From Topomyia yanbarensis (taxonomy: Eukaryota > Arthropoda > Insecta > Diptera > Culicidae): DNA of 64,000 nt. Positions 10,956-22,400 of the stretch are shown piece by piece. Numbering within the stretch: position 1 is the first letter of the stretch; the number at the start of each line of letters is the position of its first letter. The DNA is taken from assembly GCF_030247195.1 (NCBI RefSeq), contig NC_080672.1, forward strand, positions 347,508,413 through 347,572,412, given 5' to 3'. Under the pieces are notes generated by a model, which saw nothing but the letters and a program-made list of their open reading frames with translations, made no database searches and was not told where the DNA came from. The translations under genes and the position numbers were made by a program.

Positions 10956-13129
10956 TTTTTGGAGTAGGTTTCTTTCTTTGTTAAACACATGAAGCAGCTA
11001 AAAGTCAAAGTTGGTATACGGTCAAATGTATAGGAAGAAACAACTTTTGGAAGATATGTAGTGCAGCTTAAATATTAAAGGTTGTAGTATTGGTAACAGC
11101 AGCATTTATCCAACTCGTAATTCAGTCTAATTAAGATGGTTGAATAAAAGCGTTAATATTGCTGCGGCTACATTTGTTGGTAGTATAGTTCAGCCTGAAC
11201 TGACGAATACTGGAGTTTAGATAGGTTGAATAAATCGTTAATGTTTAAATAGTTCATTTTTATTCAGCTTACATAGCTTTTAATCTGCTTTTAATCAGAC
11301 AAGTTAGTCTTATAGTTTAGCTCCTAATGATCTTTTTCTTTTCCTACTAACACAATTCCCTTCCCGTGATGCTCGTGGAGATGCAGAGGTAGTCTCGGTC
11401 TCAATTAACAGCAAATATCGAACTAATTTTCCTTTCCTTCCCCGAGAGAACAGCATTGGACGCGGCCGGCATCGTTATTGACCATTTTATGAAACAATTA
11501 AGTCAGTGAAACATGCACAGTGTAAATGATTTGCTACTCCCAAACATTATTTTTTTCGTTCATTGTGCATGTTCACTCACTCGTTTAATCGTGAAGTGCA
11601 ACTACGGGCAGTCTACCTAAGCTTAGCTTGGCTATAATTAAGGAAATACTGGGTAACATGGAGGTTTGAAGATGAAAATTTTGAAAACAGACCGTCCACG
11701 TGTGTTTTTTAAACTTTTCGTACCCCAATACAATCTTGAATGAATCATGTTGAAATATGTCATTCGAAAACTAAGAATACCTGTTTTGAGATGATATTGT
11801 TGAAAATGCATATTCATTGTACTAGAATGAACTTTTATGAAAAATAAAGGATCAAAGTCTAAAAATATCCACAATTTAGATCCGGGAAAAAAAGTCGCCT
11901 AAGACCCCTTGAACTCTCAATAGTGGATACAAGTGTAATAATTCTTCTAACTAATAGCGAAGTTTCCAATTGTCCATATTTGCCTTATGATGAGAACGCT
12001 TCAACTGAAGTTTCAATGTCACAATTAATAGAGTGGATAATTCAGTACCGTAAACCGGGGTGATATTGATCACTTTTCGAAGTAATCATCACTTATTTTT
12101 AAATGCAACAATTTTTTTTCAAGTTTAATATTTTTAAACCATGTACTGATGTATGGAGAACTAGATTGGATGGTTTTACCTAAAATTGTCCGCTTACAGC
12201 TATTTTCCAAAAATAATTTCAAGTTGAAGTCCGTTTTCGTATTCCGGGGTGACTTTGATAACCTGCATGTTCACCCACATTAAGTTATTGATGTCAAAGT
12301 TTTTCATTCAAATGTTTGTTTAAACTAATTTTGGAAAGATATTCATTGTTAAATAGATGTTAATTGGTATTATACAAAGTATTTCAATGTACTGTAAAAT
12401 TCGAGTTACCAAAATTCGTATAATTTGTGTCCAACTAGAATAAAAGATTATGAAAACCTTTAAAACGGCTAAAACTGTTTTATTTCAGTGCTTTATCAAT
12501 GTACAAAAAGTTTCATCCATTTTAACACGTTGGAATATTGAACAATAAAAAAAAATGTTGCAAATTTTAGCTTAAAATAATTTGAAATAATTGCCAACTA
12601 GTTTCACAAAAAATGTATTTAAAATAAACAAACTTTTAAAACGAAATTTGGCACAACCCAATCCGAAGGAAAATAAAAACTCGCTTGTAATTTATTACTC
12701 TTGCTCAAATCTGAGATTCATTTGTTTTATAAAAAATGGACACTTTACGAAGCTTCGTAAAAATAAGGTAAAGTCATAAAGTAAATTTCGTTCCAGTGAA
12801 ATTGATTACGTGCAAAGATTAGGCACATAATCGTAAATTTCATTAACTATATCTTGAAAGTAGAAGTGTTTTTTTTTTAATTTGTAACTTATATGCTGGC
12901 AACTATAACCAGTTGACGAAGCAAGAATGGATCCATGAATTATATTCCGAGTGTCGTGTAATGATTTTCGAGAAAATATCAAGACTTTGTTAATTTTGTG
13001 ATCTAATGCACAACCAATAAAAATCAATATGTGATAAGTTATGAAACAGTTAATGTCGTATATTCGGATCATAAACAATGTTCCTAGATTTGTGGATAAT
13101 ATTATGAGTCAACAATTTTCGAGTTCGCG
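10956..13129. other. AT-rich DNA with element debris
   Basis: No gene seen. A stretch near 11330-11580 resembles part of the retroposon at 5008-6896 (shared TTCCTTCCCC and GGCCGGCAT blocks). Near 12055 and 12243 the phrase CCGGGGTGA, followed by T/A-TTGAT, occurs twice and may be element-end debris. The open frames here are short. Confidence 0.4.
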
Positions 13130-13243
13130 AATTGTCGGCGTGAGAAAAAAGCGTCGGCGGCGCGGTGCCGGTCCACCTTTCGGCGTTGGCGTTTGTTAAA
13201 ATTTACCGGCGGCGGAGGCGTAGCGCGGCAGCGCACAGGTCTA
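13130..13243. mobile_element. CGG-rich hAT-type terminus
   Basis: A sharply GC-rich stretch (CGGCGGCGGAGGCG...GCGGCAGCGCACAGGTCTA) resembles the right end of the 51656-55028 element, which ends in GGCGCACACCTCTA. Interpreted as the terminus of a related element; the opposite end was not located. Confidence 0.55.
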
Positions 13244-13254
13244 TTTTTAATTAT

Positions 13255-13395
13255 ATGTTCATTTCATTTGAATCATTTATTCCATTCAGCATTCGTTTTA
13301 TTCATTTTATTCATTCAATGTTATTCACTTTTTTCATGCTAGGCATTTTATTTTTTCCAGTTCATAAATTTTATTCACTTTTATCATTTTAATAA
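13255..13395. repeat. TTCATTTTAT-type minisatellite
   Basis: Imperfect head-to-tail repeats of about 10-12 bp built on ATTCATTTT. An open frame across it is only a by-product of this low complexity. Confidence 0.7.
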
Positions 13396-16300
13396 TTTGA
13401 CTATTTTTTTCGATCTTTTCGATAACAAATCTAAGATGCAAAACCTATTTTGAACCCTCCCGAAGTCCTTTCAGAAAAACTAAACAGAATAAGATTTCAT
13501 CAAGCTAAACCAGAGATAGAGAGTTCAAAATTTCCATCTATTTTCAATGCCCGTTTTACCCCACTTCCCCTCAAAATATGGATCTAATGTTTGACCGAAG
13601 TCCATCCCTTATATACACAAACAAACACTGATATTTTCATTACAATCGGGGCACATCAATACGACCTCTCGAACAAAGAGATGCCCGCTTTTGAAAAACA
13701 GCTTTTAAAAAAACTTAAGAATAGTTTTAAGGAACTTTTATGACACTTTTGGTTAGGCTGATGTAGTCTGAGGATGTTGCCATATTTTTTTTTCTTAAAA
13801 TGATTGATTTAACAAAGAGAAAACGCTCTTGCTGAATGAATAAAAAACTATTAGGCATAAGAGAACTTTGGAAAACACTCTTGAAACTTTTCTTAAGTCG
13901 TCCTAAGCGGGTTTTGCGCCTGTTCTCAAGAATAAGTGATTTTATGTTCGTTTTTGAAAATGTGAAGTTTATTTGCTACTTATATTGAGTTATATTATGA
14001 AGTACTTCGTTATAAAACACTTCTTCCGCATACTTAAATACACTGTAGTGAATAAGAAATTTAATCATGTTAGTTTGGATATAACAATTACAAAATTTGA
14101 AAAAAAACAAACACCATTAAAAAGTTCACCAAAATTAATGATTCAGCCCATTTACATTAAATGTAAAGTTTACAACTAAATAATCACAGCATCCTATATA
14201 TGAAAAGTTTAAAATTGATAAAGTTTGTAAACCACATATCAGCAATGCTGTTTACCATCCAATCAAGAACGTCATGTGTCATACATTCCGCTTCTTATCA
14301 ATGAGATAGTAATAAAAAAAGACACTCTGTCGACTGGTCTAACGATAACAATAAATAAATTGCGTCTCCTCAAATTTGTTTCTGTTTTTTTTACTATCTC
14401 TCTCTATATTTAAACTAATTAATTACCTTACTGACGCGCGTTTGAAGCTCCGTTTGTTTCCAACCAAGTGTTTACATCCCATCTGGCAGGTATTGGTTAC
14501 CCGCAATGAACTGCCAACTGTCGTGCTTAATTGAAATTAAGGACACTTTTTGCTAAGCTTTTTTTATCACTCTTTTGATATCTCTGTCAACTTTAGTAAC
14601 CACCTTGTTTCAGTCCATCGTCACTGGTACAAATTACTATCGTCCTAGTTAGACGGGTCACTATGAACAAAGGACACTGTACAATTAACCGCATTTCCGG
14701 TTTTGCGTGCTGATGTTCACGACAACCCACTTCCGACTTGGATTCGATTTTCAATTGGTTTCCTCTGATGCACTTCTAACTGTATTTGAATCGCGTGACC
14801 ACTTGCATTCCCTCTGTAAGTTGATCAATTCTGAATTGTACTGAAGTATGTTCGTGCTTGTGTTCTTCTATTGAAAGACATAACCAACTTTTAAAAACTG
14901 TATGCAGATAGCTCGATGACAACCTGCCACAAAATTGAACGATAAATGATACGCGGCACTTGAATAAACTATACCGATAACTACATAGGTAGTAACAACT
15001 GATACTCTAATGCAGATGTACTTAAGAGTAAGGGTAGGTACGTCACTAGCGGAGAGTGTATCCGTGAAGACTGAAAAGGCGAATCAAACGAAAAAAAATG
15101 TGATCACACCGGTTACCTCACAGTGAACGCACCGAACTGTTTGGTGGACGGCTCTTTACTGCGTTAGGCTCTGCTCTACTACTGCCGTTCTATTAGTGGT
15201 GGACACTAAGCTACACGCTTTCGTGATAAGTTGTGGTTTACTAGGGTGGTTACGTCGTTTTGAAATATTCGTGGTAGGTGATGACACTTGTCACAGGTAA
15301 TCGGATCCAACAATATCTTCGATAACTTATAGAACGTTTTACCATCATTTTATCAGTGTTTTGCTTATACGTTTAGGTGATTTCATAACTACCATTTGAA
15401 ACAGGTTGCCTGTGTTGCAAACATGTTGTTTGTTTTAGCTAAACTTCTAATTATGACAACAATACTTGAGCATGAAACATTTTAGTAATATTGAAAAAAA
15501 AACTTGTAATTCTTCCTAGATGGAGTAAAAGTTGCCTATGAGTATGTGTGCGACTAATCCTTTTAATGATTCTTAGACTCGTACGTAAACCGTGAATTAC
15601 AACTTTTATCAGACCTGGGGTATTTATTCGAGGCAGAAAAATCCAACCAGATCAGGGCTATAAATACGAGTTACAAAGTTTATATTTCATCAGGTTACTT
15701 AAGCCCAATGATGAAATCCATCGACTTCTTTGCCCAAAACCGGGGGAAATATGATTCCATCACGAACCACCCTTATACAACGGCAACATTTCTCACACCC
15801 TCATCAGCGGTCTCGACGACGGCGACCATGCCTCGTGGTGGCCAGAGATGCCAGTGCACGAACATGTGACGACGGTCAGCCAAATGAGGCACATACTATA
15901 CCAAGTGTATATTTACCGGTGACCACCCCTTCCCGTTGTTGTTTCATTCCTTAATCAAGTAACACACTATTCGAGCGGAGAGCACCGCACAACTACTCCG
16001 CAACCGTGTGGCTTTCGCTGGCCCTTATCAGTGGACGATCAGTTCTATTCGTTTCAACCCGCCCTACCCGGTTGAGCTGCACGTCAGAATGAGGTTGTGT
16101 CCCAACGCCACCGGTCGTCGTCAACGAATCGATTGTCAAGCTGTGTGAGAACCATGAACCGTGCACACCAGCGACCTCGGTTTTATAATGAAGCAGATCC
16201 AGCAAATATTTTTTATTGTTTTTTTTTCTTTATTTTGTCTGTTTTCGGTTAGTATACATCACAGTATAAGTGTCCAGTAGGTTGCCCCAAAAAGTATATG

Positions 16301-16529
16301 TTCCAAACATCATGCTGCTTAACTTTAGAATGAAAGATATACATATTCGGAGCATTTTCCCAAAACAAATCAAAAAAATCATTTAGAACATCCGCAAAGT
16401 TGGTTATGAAAAATGATTTTTGAGATAAATTGTCAAAACTTTTTCAAGACCCATTTCTGGAACTGTTTTTTTTATTTGAACGAACCTCTACATCAAATTC
16501 CTTCCACACTCTGTATCACATTCTCGATT
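13396..16529. other. Unassigned DNA, no gene recognised
   Basis: From about 14400 to 16200 the sequence is more balanced in base composition and less repetitive than its surroundings. It might hold untranslated exons or regulatory DNA, but no reading frame resembles a known protein and no splice-bounded exon could be supported. Confidence 0.35.
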
Positions 16530-16549
16530 GCTTTTCTTTATTGCCTTTC

Positions 16550-17770
16550 TCAATAGAAAGGTATTGCAATTGCTCTGAAAACCGACTTTTAACGGAGGCT
16601 CGGAGGGCCGAGTGACATATACCATTCGATTCAGTTCGTCGAGTTCGGCAAATGTCTGTGCGTGTGTATGTATGTGTGTATGTATGTGCGTCTGTGTGAC
16701 CAACTTTTCATTCATTTTTCTCAGAGATGGCGGAACTGATTTTGACAAACTTGGTCTCAAATGAAAGGTACAACGTTCCCATAGGCTGCTATTGAATTTC
16801 TAATGAATCCGACTTCCGGTTCCGGAATTACAGGGTGATGAGTACGATCACGCAGAAAATATCGATTTTAATAAATTCTGCCATGAATTTATAATGGTGA
16901 AAATTTTTCCAAAATGTAATTTCAACTACTTAGATTTGTAGTATTATGTCACTAACAGCCATTCAATGTCTCTTTGGCCACATTGGACACCATCATCGGT
17001 TCCGGAAGCACCGGTGGAAGTATCTAAATTCAGAATAACAGTCACATCGGTGTCCAAACTTAGTCTCTAATGAAAGGTGTTGCGCCCCCGTAAATGGCTA
17101 TTTAATTTCATCCCGATCCGACTTCCGGCTCTGGAGTTACGGGTTGTGGCGTGCGATCACACAGCCAATTGCGTTTCAAACCGATACTCCGATGAAAGCA
17201 AAAAAGGTAAAAATTTAGCTAAAATGTCTCTCAAACAAATTGAATTTGCAGTTCTATGTCACCGACGGCCAACCAAACTTTCGTTGACTACATTGACCAC
17301 CATAGACGGTTCCGGAAGTGCCCAGGAAAAGCGGCCATCTTTCAAAATTAACGAACTCACATCAGTTTCCCGGAAATGGTTGGGCCGATTTTCACAAACT
17401 TAGTCCCAAATGGTCGGTGTTAAGTCAGACCGGACTAAGTCGCAAAACTTCAAAAAATGAGATAATGACAACACTAGATAAAGAATCTCTTCAGCTACAT
17501 TCAACTTTTGCCAGATTTGAAATATGAAACCATAAACAAGAATTATGGCAAAAAATAATTTCCAATTATAACTTACAGGATGCTGCGATTTAAACTTTGA
17601 ACCCGATTTTCTCGAAATCAATATTTTGTCACTTAGTCCGGTCTGACTAAACACCGACCAAATGATAGCTATAATTTCCCCACAGATGTCTATAAAATTT
17701 CGTACGGTTCGCTTATATGGTTCCGGAAATATAGACTAAACCGTCCGGTCACATATAAAATACCCATATA
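16550..17770. repeat. Dispersed mosquito-type repeat with about 320-bp internal units
   Basis: Begins with CAATAGAAAGGTATTGCAAT...TCTGAAAACCGACTTTTAA, then a TGTATGTATGTGTG microsatellite (about 16655-16700), then a unit repeated about two and a half times: GACAAACTTGGTCTCAAATGAAAGGT (~16742), CCAAACTTAGTCTCTAATGAAAGGT (~17053) and CACAAACTTAGTCCCAAATG (~17393). Each unit continues with ATCCGACTTCCGG-type text. The same end text occurs near 40190 and 63040. The third unit is interrupted by a MITE at 17412-17659. Confidence 0.65.
17412..17659. mobile_element. 248-bp MITE with GGTCGGTGTT ends
   Basis: The left end GGTCGGTGTTAAGTCAGACC is mirrored at the right end by GGTCTGACTAAACACCGACC, with one base difference. 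The 4-bp AAAT flanks both sides (17408-17411 and 17660-17663). Without it the 320-bp repeat unit is continuous. Confidence 0.85.
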
Positions 17771-18279
17771 AGCCGGAGCTCAAAATTTTCGTGTTCATGA
17801 TTAAGAAATGCACAATTGCACCGCTAGGTGGATTAAAATAGGTTTTTATTAATATAAATGTATGATAAGTTACGGTGCGCTTGGTAGAACTTGAGGATAT
17901 AAATAATCTGTCGAGGCGTCCAGAATATATTCTTATTTAAAAAAAATCGAACAATTTCATTGTCTTCAACAAAAAAATTAATAATTAATTAATAAAATCA
18001 TGCAGAGAAAGCAGTATTTTTTTCCTTTCGCAAGGAAATATTTGAGAATATCTGTAAAGATTCAGAAGAATTCGAGTGCATACGAAACTTCCATCTTTAG
18101 AAGAAAAAAATAGAATTTCACGTTTCAAAACTTCTTGTACACCAATGGAATCTACAGAGAAATGTTGAACAAACTTATATGATATTAGTATATATTCCAA
18201 CATAGAGAGTAATAAAACAAGTTTTTTGCGATATTTTGCTTTTTTTATTGCATATTCGATCATTTTTTTGTCGTCACTA

Positions 18280-18540
18280 AAGAGTGACTTTTCAGTATTG
18301 GAGCCCGGAAGATACAGCCGGTTTCATTGTACTGAACGGAATCAAACTATGCTTGCAGTAATCCGTCTATTAACTTTTGAAGTATGCATGATTTTTATAA
18401 ATAAAGAAAAACCTGATTATCGGAAAATCTTTCGAAAACGTCGTGGAAAACTGAAATTTCCCTGCCTATTTCAGGTAGAGCCGTCAATATGTGGTGCCTA
18501 AGAGACTTAGTCGAATACGGGAGGTTATATATAGAAGTCT
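18280..18540 (+). repeat. TATA-terminated repeat module, copy at 18.3 kb
   Basis: Shares ordered blocks with 48440-48692 (TATAAATAAA, TCGAAAAC..CG..GGAAAA, AGAGCCGTCAA, ATACGGGA..GTTATATA) and partly with 23120-23290. This copy ends in TTATATATA (18525-18533) and is followed about 30 bp later by TCATTC (18558-18563), the spacing of a TATA box to an insect initiator. The other copy runs into the H4 relic promoter, so these may be promoter modules. Confidence 0.45.
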
Positions 18541-18659
18541 CGTGTGTACGTTTTCTATCATTCGTTGCTTAAATAGCGAACGAGCTACTCATGGACACAT
18601 GTTTTGGATGCCAGTACCATGCACACGTTTCCTAGCTGTACTATATAAAAAAGTTTTGA

Positions 18660-18975
18660 ATTAAGAGAATAAAATGAGAATTGATTCAAACTAATAAATA
18701 GAAAATGAATAAAAGGAATGAGCGAACGGAATCAACAAAATGGACAAAACTAAGAAACTGAATAAAAAGTATGAGCTGGAGAAAATTAATAAAATTAATG
18801 CAATTGAAAAAATGAATAAAGCAAATAAAATGTTCAAAATAAATAAAAAGAATGAAATGAATAAAAGTAACAAAATTAATAAAATGAAAAAAATAAAGAA
18901 AATAAATTAAATAACTAACGCATGAAATGAATAACGTGGATAAAATTGTTGAAATGAACAAAATAAGAAAAAATA
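18660..18975. repeat. AATAAAATGAATAAAA-type minisatellite
   Basis: A run of imperfect A-rich units built on ATGAATAAAA/AAAATTAAT. It is roughly the reverse-complement flavour of the 13255-13395 array. The two overlapping minus-strand open frames here are low-complexity artefacts. Confidence 0.7.
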
Positions 18976-19401
18976 AGCGACATTAAATCATTTCACAGGG
19001 GTTTCTATCGCCAAAAACGTGCGAAAAAATTTTCAGGCGAAGACGGTCCACCGTACAGCAATGATGTCTTCTAGGATGTTTTATGTAGCTCTAAGACCTT
19101 CATTTTGATGATATAGTTGTCGGGATTAATCCCCCTTGGAGTGAGATATTTGCTACAATTTTTTTTTCAAAGTATGAAAAACAAGATTCTTCAGAAATAT
19201 TAAAAACTTCTTTTTGCAACGTCTTTACTGAAGATTAAAAATCTCTATTTATAGTTCACTAGAAGTTATTGATCATTGTTTGTGAATGACCCCTTAAAAC
19301 ATTTTTTTTCCATAATAACTTCTTAAATATCGTAGATAAAGCTTCAGTGTGTTCCAGAAAGTCGTTTGTCTTATCAAGATACGTATTTTTATGAACGTGT
19401 C

Positions 19402-22400
19402 CACTAGGGTGACAATGATTTATATGAAAAAAAAAATCGCAACCTACACCCCCTAGCGTCGTTCCAAATCATGAAAAAATGACACTGTCCAAATTTGAGT
19501 GAAATCGGTTAACCCTAACCCCTTCCCCAAAGAGCTTAAAGTTTGTATGGGATTTTTGGCCAAAATGTATGGGGAAACACTCGCACTTCACAAAATCGCC
19601 GCTAGAGGTCGCTGTAAGCTTCCGATCACTGACCTAGGAAGGAGTTAAGCTTTTAAAGACATGCTGAACAAGTTTGTCCAAGACTGCAAGACAATCCAAC
19701 CAACCGTTAAAGAGTTATTAACGTTTAAAGTTGGATACTGCTGCTTAACATTCGCAAAGGGCGTACTCCGCTTATCTAATGTATGTGAACCACGAGTGAA
19801 GGTGGGACAAAGTTAGGAAAAAATCATATATCTCTGAAACGATGAAAGATAGAAAGCTATGATGTTCCACAAAGTTGTAGAGGAATAAAAGGACTTTTTG
19901 GTTTCACTGAAAAGTTTCAGGATTTCTTTGTAAGGTGGCGGTAGTGAGCAAAGCAATTTGAAGGGAATACTCCTATCTGTAACGGTAAGAGATGGAGCAT
20001 TTGAATGTTCTACAAAGTTGTAGAGTAGTAAAAAATATTTTCTTTTCTCATTAGAAAAATGCAGAATTCTATCACATGGTGGCGCCAGTGATCAAAATTA
20101 ATTCAAGGTAATACTCCTATCCATACAATGGCAAGAGATAGTGCAATCTGATGTTCTGCGAAGCTATATAGTATTTCAAAGGCTTTCGTGTCTCGTTGTA
20201 AAAATAGAATTTAAGCCGCTTAGTGGTGTAAACAGCATAGAGTATGAATATATTTTAATACACCTTTTGAATGTTTTCTCTAATTTTTTCGAATTTTTAC
20301 TCCTATTTCTTGCGCAGAGATTCTTTTATTATACATAACATGTTACAAAGTTTTCTTAAGACTATCATGCTATGATAAAACCTATATTCTTAAATTTCTT
20401 CGTAACCCCATTTATATTTCTCCTGTTGCATTCATTTATATATATTTAAAAGCGCTCTTGTCTCAAAGATGTCGTGTATAGTGCCGCGCGTCAGTGCTCG
20501 TTTATTACCTCTCGCAGAAGAAGCGTACACAATGCGCTGTGAATCCAGTTAGACTGGCATTGGTTGCACGATTACAGGGCTGATAATTTGGTGATAGATG
20601 AGAACTACTAGGGTCATTCGAATGCCAATTAGTGATTTTTTCATCAAATCTGGCCTCACTTATAACTTAGAAATAGGCTACTCGAAATATATTCTGTTTT
20701 CTTACACGGACTACAGGGCTTAAGTACTATATTGTGCTAGAATATTGCCAGCCTGGGATAAATACCTAAGTAGGCTACAATCCAATTCGCGCTGTGCTTC
20801 TATTATATTCAGCATCCCCTTTTTTTTGCAAATAAGCAAAGCGTGCATGCCAATTGCGCTACATGCCCACCAGATCACCACTTCACCAGATATTTGAATT
20901 TTGCTTTTGCAGATCTTCAAGAATGGGTGGATCGTCTCGACAGCTGGGTATTTTATGCGGTTCATCGCGCATGTTGCTCGCTATCGCCGGAGGGATATAG
21001 TGTATGTTGTTGTCGAACCCAATTCAAATGATATTGGTTATACGAGTACAGGACTGATATTTTGGTAGTAGGCAAAGGATACTACGCCCATTTTTCGTCG
21101 TATCTGATACCACACAAAACTTCCAAACTGAACAATTCAAATCAATACTTTGGAATTGTAGTCCATGTGAGGTCATAGAAATAAGGATTACCATTCCACA
21201 GTGGTCCAGAATGTAAATTTAGCAGGAATTTTGAGATTTTTCTAAATCTAAACAACTTAGCCTTAATAAGTCTTTGGAGAAGTTTTCGTAGTTTGTGGGT
21301 TTCTTCTTTTTGTTAAAAAAACAGATAGGGTAATTGTACCAAGATCAAAAAAAGAACTTTTTAATTATTCCAGCTAGAGCCAAATAACCTTCAACGAAGT
21401 TGTGGAACGACAAATCTTGGAAAAGTTTGCTGAAGACATGTGAGCTCTACCTATCATACATTTCATTTTACAACTTATACTTTTATTTTAAAATTGAAGG
21501 TTAGGGTGTTTCTTAGTGTTTATCAGAAAAACTGTTTTAGTCAAATAACTTTTGCGGTATTGATTTAAAAGTGAAGTAGTCTACAGACAACTTTGATATT
21601 GTTTTAAGGAAAATAACTTGTTTCATGGCAACTATTTATATCTGTTTCATGGCAACTATTATATCTAACTATTTTTGCTGATGAGTTATGAGCGCTTTTT
21701 CGCTATCAATAACAATATCACTCATTGGGGCAAACAAATAATAATTCTTTTTCAAGTATAACTAAGATCATTACTAGAGTTATAATTGAGCAAAAAATAA
21801 CGAATACGTTATTTTCTAAAAGTTCATAAAGTTGATTACAAAAATTCCATTTTTGATATTGTAAGTTCTTATATCTTTTGAATAATAGAACCTAGCGTTT
21901 TAATGTGGGTGGTTCTAATTTTATTAAAATCTTAAGATTAACTTTTAAATGGTTCGAGATAGAGCTTCGTAAAATTTTAAAAAACTTGGTCGAAGACACT
22001 GGAACTCTATGTCGTGTATTTTCCATTTTACAAGAAATTTACCAAAAAAATAGGATGTTTCTTAACAAATGGTTTTCTTTATATAACTTTTGCAGTTTTA
22101 ATGTTTCATAAGGATCACGTAAGAAAAACTTTCAGATATTTTGAAGGAGAGCATTTTGTCTCAATGTACCGAACCTCTAGCATCTCTCGTTAGAAAGTTA
22201 TATATACTTTTTACTAAAAATAAGCTCTTTTATGGGTAAATATTGCAAGACGTAAAAAATATTGTATTTGCCATTTTTTGCGATCTATACTACAAAGCAT
22301 GCTATATCATATGACAACAACGGTATTTAATGTTAAGTGTCCTAATCGAAGATAATGCTATAAGAAAAAGTTATATTTTTTTTATAAAAAAGTTCTCATA

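Noticed and set aside
15730..16205. Coding exon on either strand in the GC-balanced stretch
   Set aside because: Frames have no recognisable protein text and no paired splice sites.
18686..18961. 91-residue Phe/Ile-rich frame
   Set aside because: Lies wholly in an AATAAAATGAA-type minisatellite.
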